This document shows positions 31,891-43,910 of a DNA stretch of 64,000 nucleotides, one piece after another. Below the pieces are notes generated by a model, which did not search any database, had not been told where the DNA came from, and saw nothing but the letters and a program-made list of their open reading frames with translations. This DNA comes from Heligmosomoides polygyrus polygyrus (taxonomy: Eukaryota; Nematoda; Chromadorea; Rhabditida; Heligmosomidae). Each line of letters starts with the position of its first letter. Position 1 is the first letter of the stretch. The stretch covers positions 76,294,969 through 76,358,968 of the forward strand of contig OX377205.1 in NCBI GenBank assembly GCA_947396885.1, given 5' to 3'. Position numbers and translations under genes: made by a program.

Positions 31891-32188
31891 GCGGAAAAAG
31901 TTGCATAGATTGATGACGTCGTCATCAGAACATGGCAGCAAAACATGAACTCGCAAAATTATAGTCTTATCATTTATGTTAGATAAATAGAAATAGTACA
32001 AACAAATGGTAAATACAACCAATGCAAATAACATAAACAACAAATACAGGTAAATACAAAAATACATCAAGTAGAACAAATGACAAGACTTAGCCTACTA
32101 TAGGAGCGTGCAACCTTTTCACTTTCTCCTTGTCTAACCAAGGTGGAAAGTCCAACTGTAGCTTTTCCGCAGACTTTTCTGTTGCGTT

Positions 32189-32206
32189 TTTTAAGCAATT
32201 GACTTC
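32189..32206. repeat. target-site duplication of RTE (left)
   Basis: TTTTAAGCAATTGACTTC is identical to 33598-33615. It bounds the RTE copy between them. Confidence 0.85.
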
Positions 32207-33597
32207 TTCTTCTTCTTCAGCGTTTGTCCCACTTCGTCGCAGGGTCCGCTCTTCTGGTGTCACGACGCCACCTTTCCCGATCCTGCGCTTAATCAGGGTG
32301 GACGTCAATTACTTTCATGTCCGTGTGTAACGTATCGGACCAGCGCTGCTTCGGACGCCCTCTAGGCCGCTCTCCTATTACCTCGAAGTTAAGGCCTACT
32401 TGCGGACGCTGTCTTCCTTTCCACGCAGAACGTGGCCGTACCATTGCAAGCGAGCTTCGCGCATCTTGTCCGCTATCGGCGCCACACCAATCTTCTGCCG
32501 AATGACATCGTTTCGGATGCGATCCATGCGCGTGACTCCGGCCGTCCAGCGCAGCATCTTCGTCTCCATGGCGCTGAGGCGCGTTTCAACTTCCTTGGTC
32601 GCAGGACAACACTCAACACCGTACATCGCTGCCAGCCGGACGACGGTTCTATAGATCTTTGACTTCACGCGCTCTGGTATCTTCCTATTGCAGAGAGCCC
32701 CAGTCAACGAGCGCCAATTGGACCAAGCTGCACTCACGCGTGAGTTCACTTCAACCACCAGACCGCCTCAGACGCTATTGCTGATCCCAGGTATTTGAAC
32801 ACCGAAGTGCGTGCAAGTTCAGTACCGTTAATCTTAGAGGATCCGGACTCGCTCACGTCAGTCGTTAGGTACTCGGTCTTCTTGACATTCAATTTGAGTC
32901 CGAACCTCGCCAGACGGTCGCACCAAGCTTGCACCTGCCGCTCGAGATCATCTTTGTCTTCGCATCACGTCATCAGCATAAAGCAGTGTCGATGGGGCGG
33001 GCTTCTGAAGATCTCATGTGATGGCATCCATGACGACAACAAAGAGGAGTGGAGAAAACGCAGAACCCTGGTGCACCCCAACAGAGATGGGAAACTCCAT
33101 TGAGCTTCCAGCTGCAGCTTGCACTCTACTCTTTGGGCAAGAGTAGAGCATCCGCACCCACTCTACGAGTTCCTCAGGTACGTTGTGTTGTCGTAAGGCG
33201 TACCATATTACCTCACGTGGTACGCGGTCGAAAGCCTTCTCTAAGTCGAGGAAGGCTATATGTGCCGGCTTCTGTTTCTCGCGATGCTTCTCCACCAGGA
33301 GGCGGGCGGCGTGTATGGCATCAATGGTCCCACAACCAGCTACGAAACCGCACTGGTTGTCGGAGAGCTTGACGATTTCACGGATTCGCCTATCGAGGAT
33401 TCGCTCGAAGATCTTCATGCTGTGCGAGAGCAAATGAGTCGGACGGTAATTGGAGCAGTTTGCAGGACTGCCCTTCTTCTTCCCAATCGGAATCGTCGTA
33501 CTGTTGTGCTAACACTCCGGTACTTTCTTCTCCTTTACTACCTGGTTGAAGAATTCAGCCGACTATGATGACATCTTTCGGCGGTACTTCTGCGGTC
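32207..33597 (-). pseudogene. 5'-truncated RTE retrotransposon (second subfamily)
   Basis: The minus-strand frame 33433-33014 reads LLSHSMKIFERILDRR, NQCGFVAGCGTIDAIHAA, AFLDLEKAFDRVPREVIW (RT motif A) and GVHQGSAFSPLLFVVVMDAI. The polymerase box LYADDVM is intact near 32970. A small deletion then shifts the frame into ERQVQAWCDRLARFGLKLNV, KYLGSAIAS, KMLRWTAGVTRMDRIRND and QWYGHVLRGKED. A (GAA)n tail at the low-coordinate end abuts the TSD. The endonuclease and N-terminal RT are absent. It is distinct in sequence from the 37-40 kb copy. Confidence 0.85.
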
Positions 33598-33615
33598 TTT
33601 TAAGCAATTGACTTC
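33598..33615. repeat. target-site duplication of RTE (right)
   Basis: 18 bp identical to 32189-32206. It marks the truncated 5' end of the RTE insertion. Confidence 0.85.
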
Positions 33616-34105
33616 ACTACTTAAATTTTCTTCAAATCCTTCAGCAAAAACGGGTTCAGTTAATTACGGACCTGCGGCATCATGGATGTCGTCGCGAAGT
33701 AGGCATCTGCATGCTGAACATTAGCGGTGACATTAGCGGTCACAAAATCTAGTACTCAGATTCTATTCTATAAAAGATTATGTGGATGAGTGATGACTTA
33801 TGGTGGCTCTAGTTTTGTCAAGAATTATCAGTGTGTGCCAGCTCGGAAACTTCCTGATATGGAGGTGACATAGGTACAGCTCCTAGATGCCCTTGAAGAA
33901 ACAGTTTGCAGAGTTTCAAGAGTTCTAAGGTTTAACTAACTAATCATAGACAAACAAAAGAGCTGATCAAGCAAACACTCGACAATGCCTCCTTCAAAGT
34001 TTATTTCATCACTCCGTGTAGATGAGTTACACAGTCGATCAGGGACACTCCAGAAACATGGTGTCGGGTGCACGCGACAGCCGGCACCTCCTCAATAACG
34101 GGCTT
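33616..34105. other. no recognised feature
   Basis: No exon, RNA or repeat recognised before the minisatellite. Confidence 0.45.
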
Positions 34106-34109
34106 GTGG

Positions 34110-34440
34110 AAGTGGCCGTGCAACGTGCGTTCGGATTCAGAAGGCGTGCTCTGGACGTTCTGCAGCGTTCGCTTGAATTCAGAACACATGCCGCAAACGT
34201 CGTCCGATCTGTGTGGATAATCAGAAGACGTACTGCAGACGTCGAGGTACGTGCGTTTGGATTCAGAACATTCACCGCAAACGTCCTTCAACGTGCAGGA
34301 TTCAGTAGACCTGGTGCAAAAGCGCTACGTTCGTCGGAGAAATGTCAATGAGGTTGGTCAATGTGTGTCCAGATTCAGAACACGTGCCGCAGACATCGTC
34401 CAACGTGTGTGCAGGATTCAGTAGACGTACCGCAAACATT
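34110..34440. repeat. 41-bp minisatellite, inverted relative to the 26-kb array
   Basis: GGATTCAGAA-type cores recur near 34136, 34177, 34218, 34261, 34299, 34375 and 34420, mostly at 38-45 bp spacing. Reverse complementing gives units like those at 26041-26281 (GACGT..CGGCATGT..TCTGAAT). ORFs on both strands are repeat shadows. Confidence 0.65.
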
Positions 34441-35320
34441 GCGTTTAAGCAACTCGGACCTTATCTCGCTATCTTATTGTACTCATATCTTGCTCGTATT
34501 GTATACATCGAGTCCTATATAATAAGCGAGAGCAGTTTTTCTGATGCGGTTAAGATGGGAGCTCAAAGAAGGAAAGAAGAACCATTACCGTGAAGGCATT
34601 GCATTTTTGGGGCTATGGGGACGAAGCCCCAACCAGATGTTTCGCGCTGGTGGTCCGCTGAAAGTCTGGTTGATTATATTCAACATGGGAAAGGCTCAAT
34701 AATAGACAGAAATAGTAATGTTGCAGTACTCACGAACGCTACTAGAGCACTGCTTTGCTGTGAAAAACCTTAAGAAACTCTTATAAGCTACTTACACTAA
34801 TTATATGAACAGAAACGGAGAAGGAAATTTCAAAAGCATGCACTGCCCACCAATCGGAGACAAGTTTTCATCTATCGCAATAAGCAACAGGAAGGAGCAT
34901 GCATGCTTCATCAGAATTGTTTTCTATTTCGGTACAGTAGACGTTTCTGCAGGGCTGTGGGAAATTGAGTAAGGGGCCGAAAATCAAAAAGTTTTCGACT
35001 CATCGAAGTGGGGAAAAACACATACTCGGTTTACATACCTTAGTGGAAGAACGGTTGACTATATTAATTAGCAATGCCGTGCTTCTAGATTGGCAAATGA
35101 GCTACGGTTTTTTGGACACTGCGTAGAAAGAGTGCCCGATAGCGACAAATGGGACGCGCTTCGTTTTGACGGATAAACGACATACAGACCTTTTCCAAGG
35201 AGCTGCCTTGTGTGCTTTCTAGACAGCACACTGATTTTCGTAGAATACTGAAGGAGGCAAATTTATGATGAAACGGGTGTTGATTAGTTTGCTATCATTT
35301 CCTCTTGTGCGTCCATGGTT

Positions 35321-35377
35321 ATGTGATACACATCTGAATGGAAGTGACCTATGTGATACACATCTGAATGGAAGTGA
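35321..35377. repeat. two-copy 30-bp tandem repeat
   Basis: A 27-nt unit (ATGTGATACACATCTGAATG and 7 more bases) occurs at 35321-35347 and 35351-35377 without mismatch, so this is a recent duplication. Confidence 0.9.
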
Positions 35378-35528
35378 TCAAACATCGGCAATTTCGCTAT
35401 ATTTTTCATATGGAAATAATACCCTTTTTAAAAGACTCTTTCAATATAGTCAGAGTAGGTTTCGGTTGTGGATTGGTCTCCGGATTGAGGTTCTTTGTTA
35501 GGGTCCAGCCCAGGGGAAGCAAGCTTTT

Positions 35529-35590
35529 CATTTATCCAACATGGTGAATCAAAGGGTTGCATTTATCCAAGATGGTGAATCGAAGGATTG
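35529..35590. repeat. two-copy 31-bp tandem repeat
   Basis: CATTTATCCAACATGGTGAA and the following 11 bases repeat at 35560 with three changes. Confidence 0.85.
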
Positions 35591-35739
35591 CGTAAGAAGA
35601 AAAATTACTGATTAAAAAAATCAAAAAAATCAACAGTTTAAAAATGTAGAAGGATGCTTCGCCTAGCCGTAGGTGATTGCCCTCACAAGATACCACATGT
35701 TTCTTTTTACAAGCGCTTAATTTTGAAGAAAGTTATTTT

Positions 35740-35775
35740 AAAAAGCCGCTTTGGAACGCTCCAAAGCGGCTTTTT
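35740..35775. repeat. perfect 16-bp hairpin
   Basis: AAAAAGCCGCTTTGGA and its complement around a 4-nt loop. It looks like a bacterial rho-independent terminator, but the context is nematode nuclear DNA. Confidence 0.85.
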
Positions 35776-36437
35776 CGGGAATTGAACAAAAGACATGCGC
35801 GGTACTGCACCTCTTCCTGACGAGGAAGTATTTACCTTCGTTGGTAATTGCAACAAATGCATCTGCAGCCATGTCCCTAGAAAACTAAAGATGAAGACTC
35901 CAGCAATAGAAACTATGACATGAGCCCACTTTCCAGATCCAGTAAAGGTCTGGGCTGAATTTTATCAGAACAGAACGGCACCCTTTGTTTTCAACAAAAT
36001 GAGCGTCAAAATTAATGAGACAAACTGTCAGCAGCAGTTTCTTAAGGATATTCTGAAGGCATAAGCAACATAAGATTTTGGAGGCTACGGATTCATACTC
36101 CATCTGGATTGGGCTCCGCAAATTCAGTGAAAACGTCAATGGCGATATGCGAGGGGCTGTTTTCGAATTTTGGAGGGAAGATGTTTGGCTCGCGTTTGGC
36201 TCTCACACCCTACAAAAGACTATTTATGGTCGATTCTGGCGCAAAAATTCTCGGAAAGAAGACGTAATCTAGCACCTTCTCTCTAAACGGTGTTGATACT
36301 TGCCAGGGATGAAACCTACACGTATGCGTGTACGTTTGCCGCCGACTAGTCCCGATTTCATCTTCCAAAGTGTATTGAAGTCAAAGAAGGCAATTTGAAC
36401 ACCTGTTGTAATTATTAAGTTATCAAAGGTTTACAAA

Positions 36438-37199
36438 AAACAACAATATTAATTAATTAAATGATTGGGCGTCAAACAGGAGGTATTCATCAGGCGCCTA
36501 GGTGAGCCTTTATAAGTTTTTGAAGGATGAATGACTGGATGGGATGTTGACTTTCTTTCTTAGGCCAAAGTAATCGGCGAAGACATGGTTGGTGAAGAAA
36601 TATTTCCTGCAGTTTAATCTAGCCCTAGATAGGATAGGTTTGCGCGAAACACCCCTGTTGGAAGAAGGCCTCACGTGAAGAAAAAACCCTAGCTGTAAGC
36701 CAGTTCGCCCCTTCACTATTTTGTGAAACAACAGCAAATCGAACTTACACCTTCTAGATTTAAGAATTTGCAAATTGAGATTAAAGCTTCTTTCCTGGGC
36801 AGACGGTATGTCTTCGTAGTTGTACCCCTATTGACCTGATCATGAGCTTCCAAGTGAAACTGTTCTGAACTTTCTCTAGTTTGTCAATAAGTTTGCGCTT
36901 GTATGGATTAAACAAATGTCCCATATTCAACCAACCGCCTAACAAATGATTTACAAGCTTGAAGGAGGACAGCAGAGCTCCCCGTTGACAAAGAGCGAAA
37001 TATGCGGTGCATAACAACAAATGTCTTGCATATAATGGTGTCGCAATGTTTGTCAAAGCTAAGGTCACGTTGAACTATGAAGCCAAGATCCCTGACCTGT
37101 TCGACCTTCTCGGTAACTGACATGCCTAAACGATAGCTATGTTCATTGTTCTCACTACCCAGGTGCAACACCGTTGACTTTTGCTCCGGAAGAGGCAAG
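36438..37199 (-). pseudogene. CR1-like retrotransposon 3' fragment, copy 1
   Basis: Minus-strand frames read STVLHLGSENN, VRDLGFIVQRDLSFDKHCD, MHRIFRSLST, LIDKLEKVQNSFTWKLM, CKFDLLLFHKIVKG and LNCRKYFFTNHVFADYFGL, the order found in the RT thumb and C-terminus of CR1/L2-type elements. Frameshifts near 36908 and 36780. 5'-truncated, ending 60 bp before the RTE element. A near-identical copy is at 61520-62245. Confidence 0.75.
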
Positions 37200-37456
37200 G
37201 GTTCGGTTCTTCTATAAATTCGGAACTTGTATTTTAACTGTGTAATAGATATATATCCCCTTCATGTGCCACCTCACCGCGGTGAAGGGGTGAACATCAC
37301 TTTGTGATGGCTAACGGCACAAACGGTCACGCAGTACGCGACGCTTGTCGTGTATGGGCGGCTCTCCTGTATCCCTGGCCAGGAACATGTGAGTAACCAG
37401 ACCACCGGTACGGCTCAAACAACTAGACCCGCGCCCCAGTCCTCCGCGCGCCGGAG

Positions 37457-38590
37457 GTGGACTTCTACGACGTCGGTTGCATCCACCTCCGGGAGTGGCC
37501 ATCTAATCTCGGAGTTAAGCTATTAGGACGTCATTGGAATTGGACTACCGGAAACTCACTCCCACCACGACAAGGAAACTGCCTATTCGTCTGCACTTAT
37601 AACTGTCGTTCGATCGCATCTGAGCAGGATCTTCGGACACTGCTTTACAGAAGCCGCAACATCAAATACGACGTTATCGCCCTGCAGGAAACGAAAGGCA
37701 GAACGGAAACCATAAGAAGGACCGACCACAACGAGCTTCTCATTATCGGAGCAAAGGTGGGCAGAAAGAATATTGGCGGAGTTGGATTTCTCGTCAATTC
37801 GACAGTGCACCACCTAGTAGACTCTTTCAAGATCATCAGTCCGCGAGTAGTTGTTCTTCGTCTGGAAACCAAAGATCAAGGAACCATCTCCATTATAAAT
37901 GGATATGCTCCAACATCTGCGGCCACAGATGAAGAAAAGGAGGAATTCTACAAGCTGTTCGAAAGGACTGTCAACGACGAGAAGAGCTACTACAAAGTTG
38001 TCGTTGGTGACTTTAACGCTATCGTCGGTACGAATGATCACGACGAATGGAGGCTAGGACCACATGGAAATTACTCAAGGAACGAAAACGGAGAGCGCCT
38101 GATAGAATTCCTATCCGCGTGCCGTCTCTACCATGGAAATTCTATGTTTAAAAAGCCTTCAAACCGATGATGGACCTGGGTAAGCCCAAATGGAGAAACA
38201 CGTTCGGAGATCGACCATTTTCTTACAAACAGACGCTGGAGTCTGTTCGACGTCTCCGTGCTGCCTTCATTTGACACCGGCTCCGATCACCGTCTTGACC
38301 GTGCGAAGCTGACTCTCAAGAAGAGGATGTTCAAGCGTGACGCAAATAAACCGTCACCAGTAACGATCTCCACATTCAAGTCTGAGGAAAATGCAATAAA
38401 GTCGTATGATTGGAATCTTCTTAAAGATCCATCGGAAGACTACGACCTTCTCTCCAAAGGACTGTTGAAATGTGCTAGCAGCTCTCGCGAAGCCACATCA
38501 CCGTCTGCTTCAAGACTCAACGCACATGCGATATTAAGCTCTTGGAGCAAAGAAGAGCTGTTAAACTGGATCCTAATGCTTCCCATCTAG
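37457..38590 (+). pseudogene. RTE apurinic-like endonuclease domain
   Basis: Reads CTYNCRSIASEQDLRTLL, DVIALQETKGR (catalytic Glu), NIGGVGFLVNSTVHH, IINGYAPTSAATDEE and KVVVGDFNAIVG (Asp/Asn pair). A TGA follows at 38168, then WTWVSPNGETRSEIDHFLTN and PSFDTGSDHRL (final Asp-His) in the next frame. All catalytic blocks of the EEP-type nicking endonuclease used for target-primed reverse transcription are recognisable. One stop or frameshift interrupts it. Confidence 0.85.
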
Positions 38591-38850
38591 AAAAAGTCAC
38601 CATCTCGAAAGCCTGTCGAATTGTAGTGAAGGAGTCCATTCAGGCCTACAGAAAATTGAAGCTGTTAGAAGCCGCTGGGAAAGGTTCAAGCATTAAGCGC
38701 TGCAAACGAGATCTCTGCGACCAGAAGGCAATAATGTCAGCCCTTGTGGATAAGGATGGAACAACGTAAGCGTCTCGAAGAGCGATTGAAACCATCGTTT
38801 AGGAATTCTACACAGATCTGTTTCGTTCTTCCAGCACTGTCCCGAAATGC

Positions 38851-40247
38851 TTGATGCCACCAGCTGAGGAAGTACCTCCCATTCTGGAATCAGAAGTTGC
38901 TCATGCCATCAAAAGGATGAAGCCAGGCACGTCTCCCGGACCGGATGGCATTTCTGCTTACCTCCTTCGTGCGGGTGGCAGTGCCCTCTGCTCACTTCTC
39001 GCTAAGCACTTCAATCACCACCTTCGACTTGGTAGGATTCCGGACTCACGGAAGGAGTCGAAAACAGTTCTAATCTTTAAAAGAGGTCAGCAGGAGGATA
39101 TCAACAACTACAGGATATCGACCCATCAGTCTTTTCTCGCAGCTCATCGAAAGGAGCCGCGAATACCATATCCCACTTGTCCTTGTCTTCGTGGATTATC
39201 GGAAAGCGTTCGACTCTGTGGAATTCAACGCCATTCTGAACGCGCTTGTGCATGCTGGTATACCATCGCCGGTATGCCATCCGACTTGACGAACGCTTCT
39301 CGAACACATCGACCACCATCCAGTTGTTCGATCGAAAGCTTAAGATTCCTATCGGGAAAGGAGTACGGCAGGGAGACACGATTTCTCCTAAGCTATTCAC
39401 AGCGGCACTCCAGGATGCCATGAAGGATTTGAACTGGGACGATAAAGTCTACCCTGTCGATGGTAAATGGATCAGCAACCTTCGCTTTGCCGACGATATT
39501 GTTCCCATCTCTACCAGCACGGCAAAAGTCGAGGAAATGCTGAACGAGCTCAATGTGGCAGGTGTGACGATTGGATCGGACATGAATATGTCCAAAACAC
39601 AACTTATGGTCAACCAGTGGTGTGACACGGGACTCATAAGGTTAAATGGAGTCGCTCTGCAACAGGTCAACTCCTACATCTATCTGGGAAGAGAGCTGAA
39701 CATGGATAACGACCTCGCTCCTGAAATCGCCCGCAGGAGACGCGCAGCATGGGCAGCCTTCAGTTCGATTCGCGAAGTCACCGATCAGGTGAAGGATGCC
39801 GGCCTTAGGGCCTCGATATTCAACGCCTCTGTACTGCCTGCGATGTGTTACGCGACGGAAACCTGGCCCGACAACAAGGCAATCGCCAGAGCAATGCAAA
39901 CTACGCATCGTGCACTGGAGAGATGTCTTCTGAGGACAAGCCTTCGTCAGCAATGGCAAGAAGGCCTACGAAGCTCGGAGCTACGGGGGAAGTCGCAATT
40001 AGCAGACCCGCTGCAGTACATGAAGAAGTCCAAATATCGCTGGGCCGGACACCTACTTCGACAAAAGGACGATAGATGGAGTCTCCATGTCACAGAATGG
40101 CTCCCGAGAGACCATAAGAGACCACTGGGACGACCGCCAACGCGATGGGCAGACTCATTCTCAAGATCTTTGAGAGAGCGGAGTCTGCATCACTGGATGC
40201 AAGCAGCCAGAGATCGAGCGGTCTGGAAGAGTTGTGGTCCCCGCTGA
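38851..40247 (+). pseudogene. RTE reverse transcriptase domain
   Basis: The first frame reads IKRMKPGTSPGPDGISAYLL and KTVLIFKRGQQEDINNYR. Another frame then gives LIERSREYHIPLVLVFVDYR (motif A) and KAFDSVEFNAIL. About 50 residues normally found between these blocks are missing. From 39246 a 333-codon frame carries KIPIGKGVRQGDTISPKLF, LRFADDIVPIS (polymerase box), YIYLGRELNMDNDLAPEI, LPAMCYATETW, KYRWAGHLLRQ and WLPRDHKRPLGRPPTRW. It is the longest RT frame in the window. Confidence 0.9.
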
Positions 40248-40330
40248 GAAGAACCTTAGCCTACAAAAGGACCATCAAAGTATCAAAGTAAGTAAGTATA
40301 AATAGATAAAACAATATATCATATAATATA

Positions 40331-41250
40331 TTAGGTTGACCAAAAAGTCTTGCAACACTTTACGCTGCTGCCTGTTAAATTTGTTGAAGCTCTTACAGTA
40401 TTGATCTTGTGTGGTGACGTCACAGTACATTCCCAAAGCTTCCCCAAGCATACTATAATAAGGCCTCGTCGAGTACGAATATAGCAACAATGTCAGCGAC
40501 ATTATCAACGACACCAGCATCCTACGACCTACCGTCTACTACGAATTTCTGCAAGGCCATTTCGCAAGGATTGCAGTCTCCAACATTTGCGCTGCATTCA
40601 AGGAGGAAGTCATTCATAATTCCACAGTGGCCCGTTGGTATCAGCGCTTCAAGGCTGGAGATATCTCTCACGAAGGTCGACTTCGTTCAGGACGCCCCTC
40701 TTCTCTGGAAGAAGACAGCTTACACGAAGCCTTCAAGATGAAGTTCATTTCAACCACTGCGAATTGGCGGCGACACTTGGATCTACGCAGTACGCAAAGC
40801 ACCGCCGTGAGGCAGTTGGAGATTCCTGGGTACCGCAAAGCTTTGTCGTCTTGGGTACCACATGAGCTGCGGGACTTTGACAAGGCATGCCGAACCAGTG
40901 CTGTTGAGTCGCTGCTTCTTCGCCCGCACAGAGAGGACTTTTTGAAAGATATTGTTACTGGTGATGAAAGTGGGTTCTTCATGTTAACCCTACCCGTAAG
41001 AGCCAATGGCTCCTACGCGGAAAACCGGCTCCAAGACAACCGAAACGTGGACACCACGAAAAGAAGGTCCTTCTGTGCTGCTGGTGGGACTCAGAAGGCT
41101 TTGCTGGGAGCTGCTGGATAGTGAGACCACAGTCACAGCATCTGTCTACGCTTCCCAGCTCCAGAGTTTGCGCCAAAAATGTCCAGAGCGGGAAAATGTC
41201 TACCTGCTGCATGACAACGCGCGTCCGTAGTCGATGTCAGCCCCTCTGTT
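40331..41250 (+). pseudogene. mariner element with broken transposase
   Basis: The 5' terminus TTAGGTTGACCAAAAAGTCT is preceded by TA. The coding part runs through several frames: an N-terminal HTH (ICAAFKEEVIHNSTVARWYQ, RFKAGDISHEG, RLRSGRPSSLEED), SSWVPHELRDFDKA, LKDIVTGDES (first Asp), VWWDSEGF-like text (second Asp), ASVYASQLQSLRQ and VYLLHDNARP. The YSPDLxPxD block and the 3' terminus were not found after 41230, so it is truncated as well as frameshifted. Confidence 0.85.
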
Positions 41251-42464
41251 TCAAGCACTTTGTGCCTGTACATCAGTGGTGCTAAGCGTTAATACATAAT
41301 CATGTTGAATATCTTTCTTTCTAAAAAATCAGTTAAGTCATAAACATAACTGATTGAGAAGTTACAATGGTGAGGTTTGAAGAAGAGAGAAGTTGGAGAT
41401 TTCCAAAAAGTGGTGAGTTCTCAGTTATATTTGTAGCAGCACTTTTGGCACCGTCAAACACGGATCGAGATTGCCTCCTCACGCCTCACAGAGGTGGAAT
41501 GCGTAACACATTTCAGATGGGGATTGACTCATTTCCCTTTACTGCTGTTTGGAGCCGACACTAACCCATACTTCGAGATACTTATCGAGCAGGGCCCGCA
41601 AATACAATATGGCTCATAACTGGTGTCGCATTTTTGGTTGGACTTTTCTAAGGCTAGTTATGATGAAAAAATGCAAGCGTTCACAAACTTCTGGACGCCA
41701 CTGTAGATGAATACATAAGCACGTATTTCCTCCTGAAAGGCTGCTGTTCAAAGTCTGCTAGAGCAGAGGGAGCTTGGTATAAAAGGGTGTCAATAAAATC
41801 TCCATGAGTTTCTGGCTGCAGCTTGTCTATATATCCTTCAGGTAAATCTCGAAGAATTTAGAAATTTTCATTAAACGGGAGGTTTCTTGGACAACTAAGG
41901 CAGGTTATCCCTTGGTGATAATTATCGCTGTGAGGGAGGGAGACAGCAGCCAAGGTGAGTCATCGAATCTGTTTTTCTGAACACACCTTCCTCCACATTT
42001 TTGAAAAGCCGCTTCGACAAGGATTCTGAATATGTGTTTTGTTTTCGAAAATGATCCTTTTTAAAGCAATTGCTGAAAAATGATTAAAATCGGTGAATCG
42101 GAGTCAAAGTTGAGATTTTTCAAAAAAAAAAATTATGAAAGCGATATCTCCTTGAGAAGACGAGTTGAGCGGTATAAATCGTTTTCCATATGAGTTACTC
42201 CGAGCGATTCCGACGTTTTGCGACGCGAAATGCGACACTAGTTATGAGTTGTATTCTACATCATCCCCACTATATTCAGCGAGCAATCATTGTTGCTGCT
42301 CATAATGGCCGAACGCATAGAAATATGGGTTGCCTCAGAAATTGGACGCACTGTTTTAATGGTGACAAATTTCTATACAGCAATTATTTATCAATAAATC
42401 TATCTACTTTTATATCTGTACTTAAACTATTTATATATCAATACATCCATAACTACCATCCATA
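41251..42464. other. no recognised feature
   Basis: AT-rich sequence without a convincing exon or repeat. Confidence 0.45.
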
Positions 42465-42466
42465 TA

Positions 42467-43620
42467 CAGTCCCCTCCCGTTACAGCGCGCTTGAAGGGAC
42501 CGGAAGAAATCCGCGTTATAACGGGATTCGCGTCCTAACCGGAGTCGAAATTTTTTACATCATTTTACGCAAAGATTTATTTTAGATCACATATTATGAC
42601 TAAATATATCTATACATAGTGGTGATATATGTGGCCATGAAGAGAGTGTGAAGGCAAAGAACAACTTTATTTTACTAATGAAGCCCTGTCCTTACCATTA
42701 TAGACACTCTGTTTCATGCATAAGTACGTAAAACTAGTGCGAGCAATAACAGAGTACCAAGGGTTGTTAAACGTTATCAACAGTGCAACTGTGCAACCCA
42801 ATGTTGCAGGATCTTTTGTTGTGATCAAAACTATCGCGCCAGGCGGGAATCGAACCAGTACTCCCGTTCTGCGGGCAAGATTTTAGCTCACTACGATAAC
42901 AGCGCTGTTAAATCGCGCGCCACATCCCAGACATCCTAGCTGCAAATGGCTTATCAGCACTATGCCATGATTTCGGAATGTTGAGTACGATCAAACAGCG
43001 CTGCACTGTAATCTTGGCCGAAATGCAGAGGATGAGGGCACAAGTCACGCATGGTGCGTTCTGGTCGCAACAAGACATCCTGTAGCAGTATGTAGCATCC
43101 ATACTAGCAGCTTCGGCCTTGAATCACAAGTGTAGGGCATTGTTAGAATAATCAAAGTTTGTTTCCACATCTTCTCTCGTTCCCGATAGAGGAAATCTCC
43201 CAATGTTCGGAAGCTTCTAACGACTACCAGGAGCCTTCCACTGTGCTCGACTATGAACACTTTTGGTGACGGAAAACGAAGAAAACTCTGAATTGCATCT
43301 AATACGTTGCCACCCGAGTGCTGATCATGACTATCAACTAAGCAGTCGAAGGGTAGGTCTTATGGACTCGGTCAGCATCTTGCTGGTCTTAATTTTTTGT
43401 GTGGGACCGGAACTGAACCGTCGTCGCGTTATAACGGGAGTCATTTTGAACGGAGAGTTTCCCTCAGATCCGCGCTATAACGGGAGTAGCGTCATATCTG
43501 ACGCGTCCTAAGCGGAGTTGATTTGTATTGGCATCGAGGTAAGCTGGCCGTGGCCTCAGAAAAACTACGTTATATCGAGAGTCGCGTCTCATCCGGAGGC
43601 GTTATAACGGGAGGGGACTG
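42467..43620. mobile_element. pogo/Tigger-like non-autonomous element
   Basis: It begins CAGTCCCCTCCCGTT and ends with the inverse, with TA on both sides (42465-42466 and 43621-43622). The block GCGTTATAACGGGA or a close variant occurs near 42513, 43427, 43472 and 43601, a cluster of repeated subterminal sites. Termini and TA target resemble Tc1/mariner-superfamily pogo/Tigger elements. No transposase. A family C repeat has inserted inside. Confidence 0.75.
42803..43088. repeat. degenerate inverted tRNA-like repeat, family C
   Basis: The left part, TGCAGGATCTTTTGTTGTGA then CGCGCCAGGCGGGAATCGAA, and the right part, GGTCGCAACAAGACATCC, match the arms of 29103-29286. It is more diverged and is nested in the pogo-like element. 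Confidence 0.6.
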
Positions 43621-43622
43621 TA

Positions 43623-43905
43623 TATGAAACAGCTTCACTGCGAAACTTATGATGAGGTGTCATTCGACGAACTACAACCTATTACTTCATGGTTCTCAAC
43701 AATATCTGTTTTTGGTCTTTCGACACTGAGAAATAGAAGGAAAACCGCCGACATTCTCACAATGGAAAACCGACGTCCTTCTCATGATGTACAAAATAGT
43801 TGCTAATGAGCTTTCCATCAACGCACTAGAATTCTTTGATGGGATGCCGAGAAGATCCGTAAGGGAAAGCTCGAACAATGAATCTCGCTAGCGAGGACGA
43901 GAGTT
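43623..43905. other. no recognised feature
   Basis: Short unique-looking stretch with two overlapping 60-codon ORFs and no motif. Confidence 0.4.
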
Positions 43906-43910
43906 AAGAC

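Larger units (their letters stand above)
34475..36437. other. mostly featureless, with small repeats and weak coding-like stretches
   Basis: Small repeats are listed separately. On the plus strand 35918-36062 is open (FPDPVKVWAEFYQNRTAPF..) and 36078-36272 is open (EFWREDVWLAFGSH..). Both look somewhat protein-like but have no recognisable domain or clear splice sites, so I do not call them genes. Confidence 0.35.
37257..40300 (+). mobile_element. near full-length RTE retrotransposon, inactive
   Basis: It starts with a short hairpin-forming leader (37257-37290, CCCCTTCA ... TGAAGGGG), followed by endonuclease (from 37457) and RT (to 40247). The 3' end has short AAGTAAGT repeats, as RTE tails do. 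Frameshifts, a stop near 38168 and an internal RT deletion near 39115 make it non-functional. A mariner starts 30 bp downstream. Confidence 0.85.

Noticed and set aside
34001..34351. Cys/Ser-rich repeat protein
   Set aside because: The apparent repeats are the 41-bp minisatellite read in frame; both strands give similar ORFs.
35740..35775. Rho-independent terminator
   Set aside because: Shape fits, but no bacterial gene is near and the surrounding DNA is nematode.
37244..40308. 8-bp target-site duplication AATAGATA around the RTE element
   Set aside because: The match is short, AT-rich and not exactly at the presumed ends, so chance is likely.
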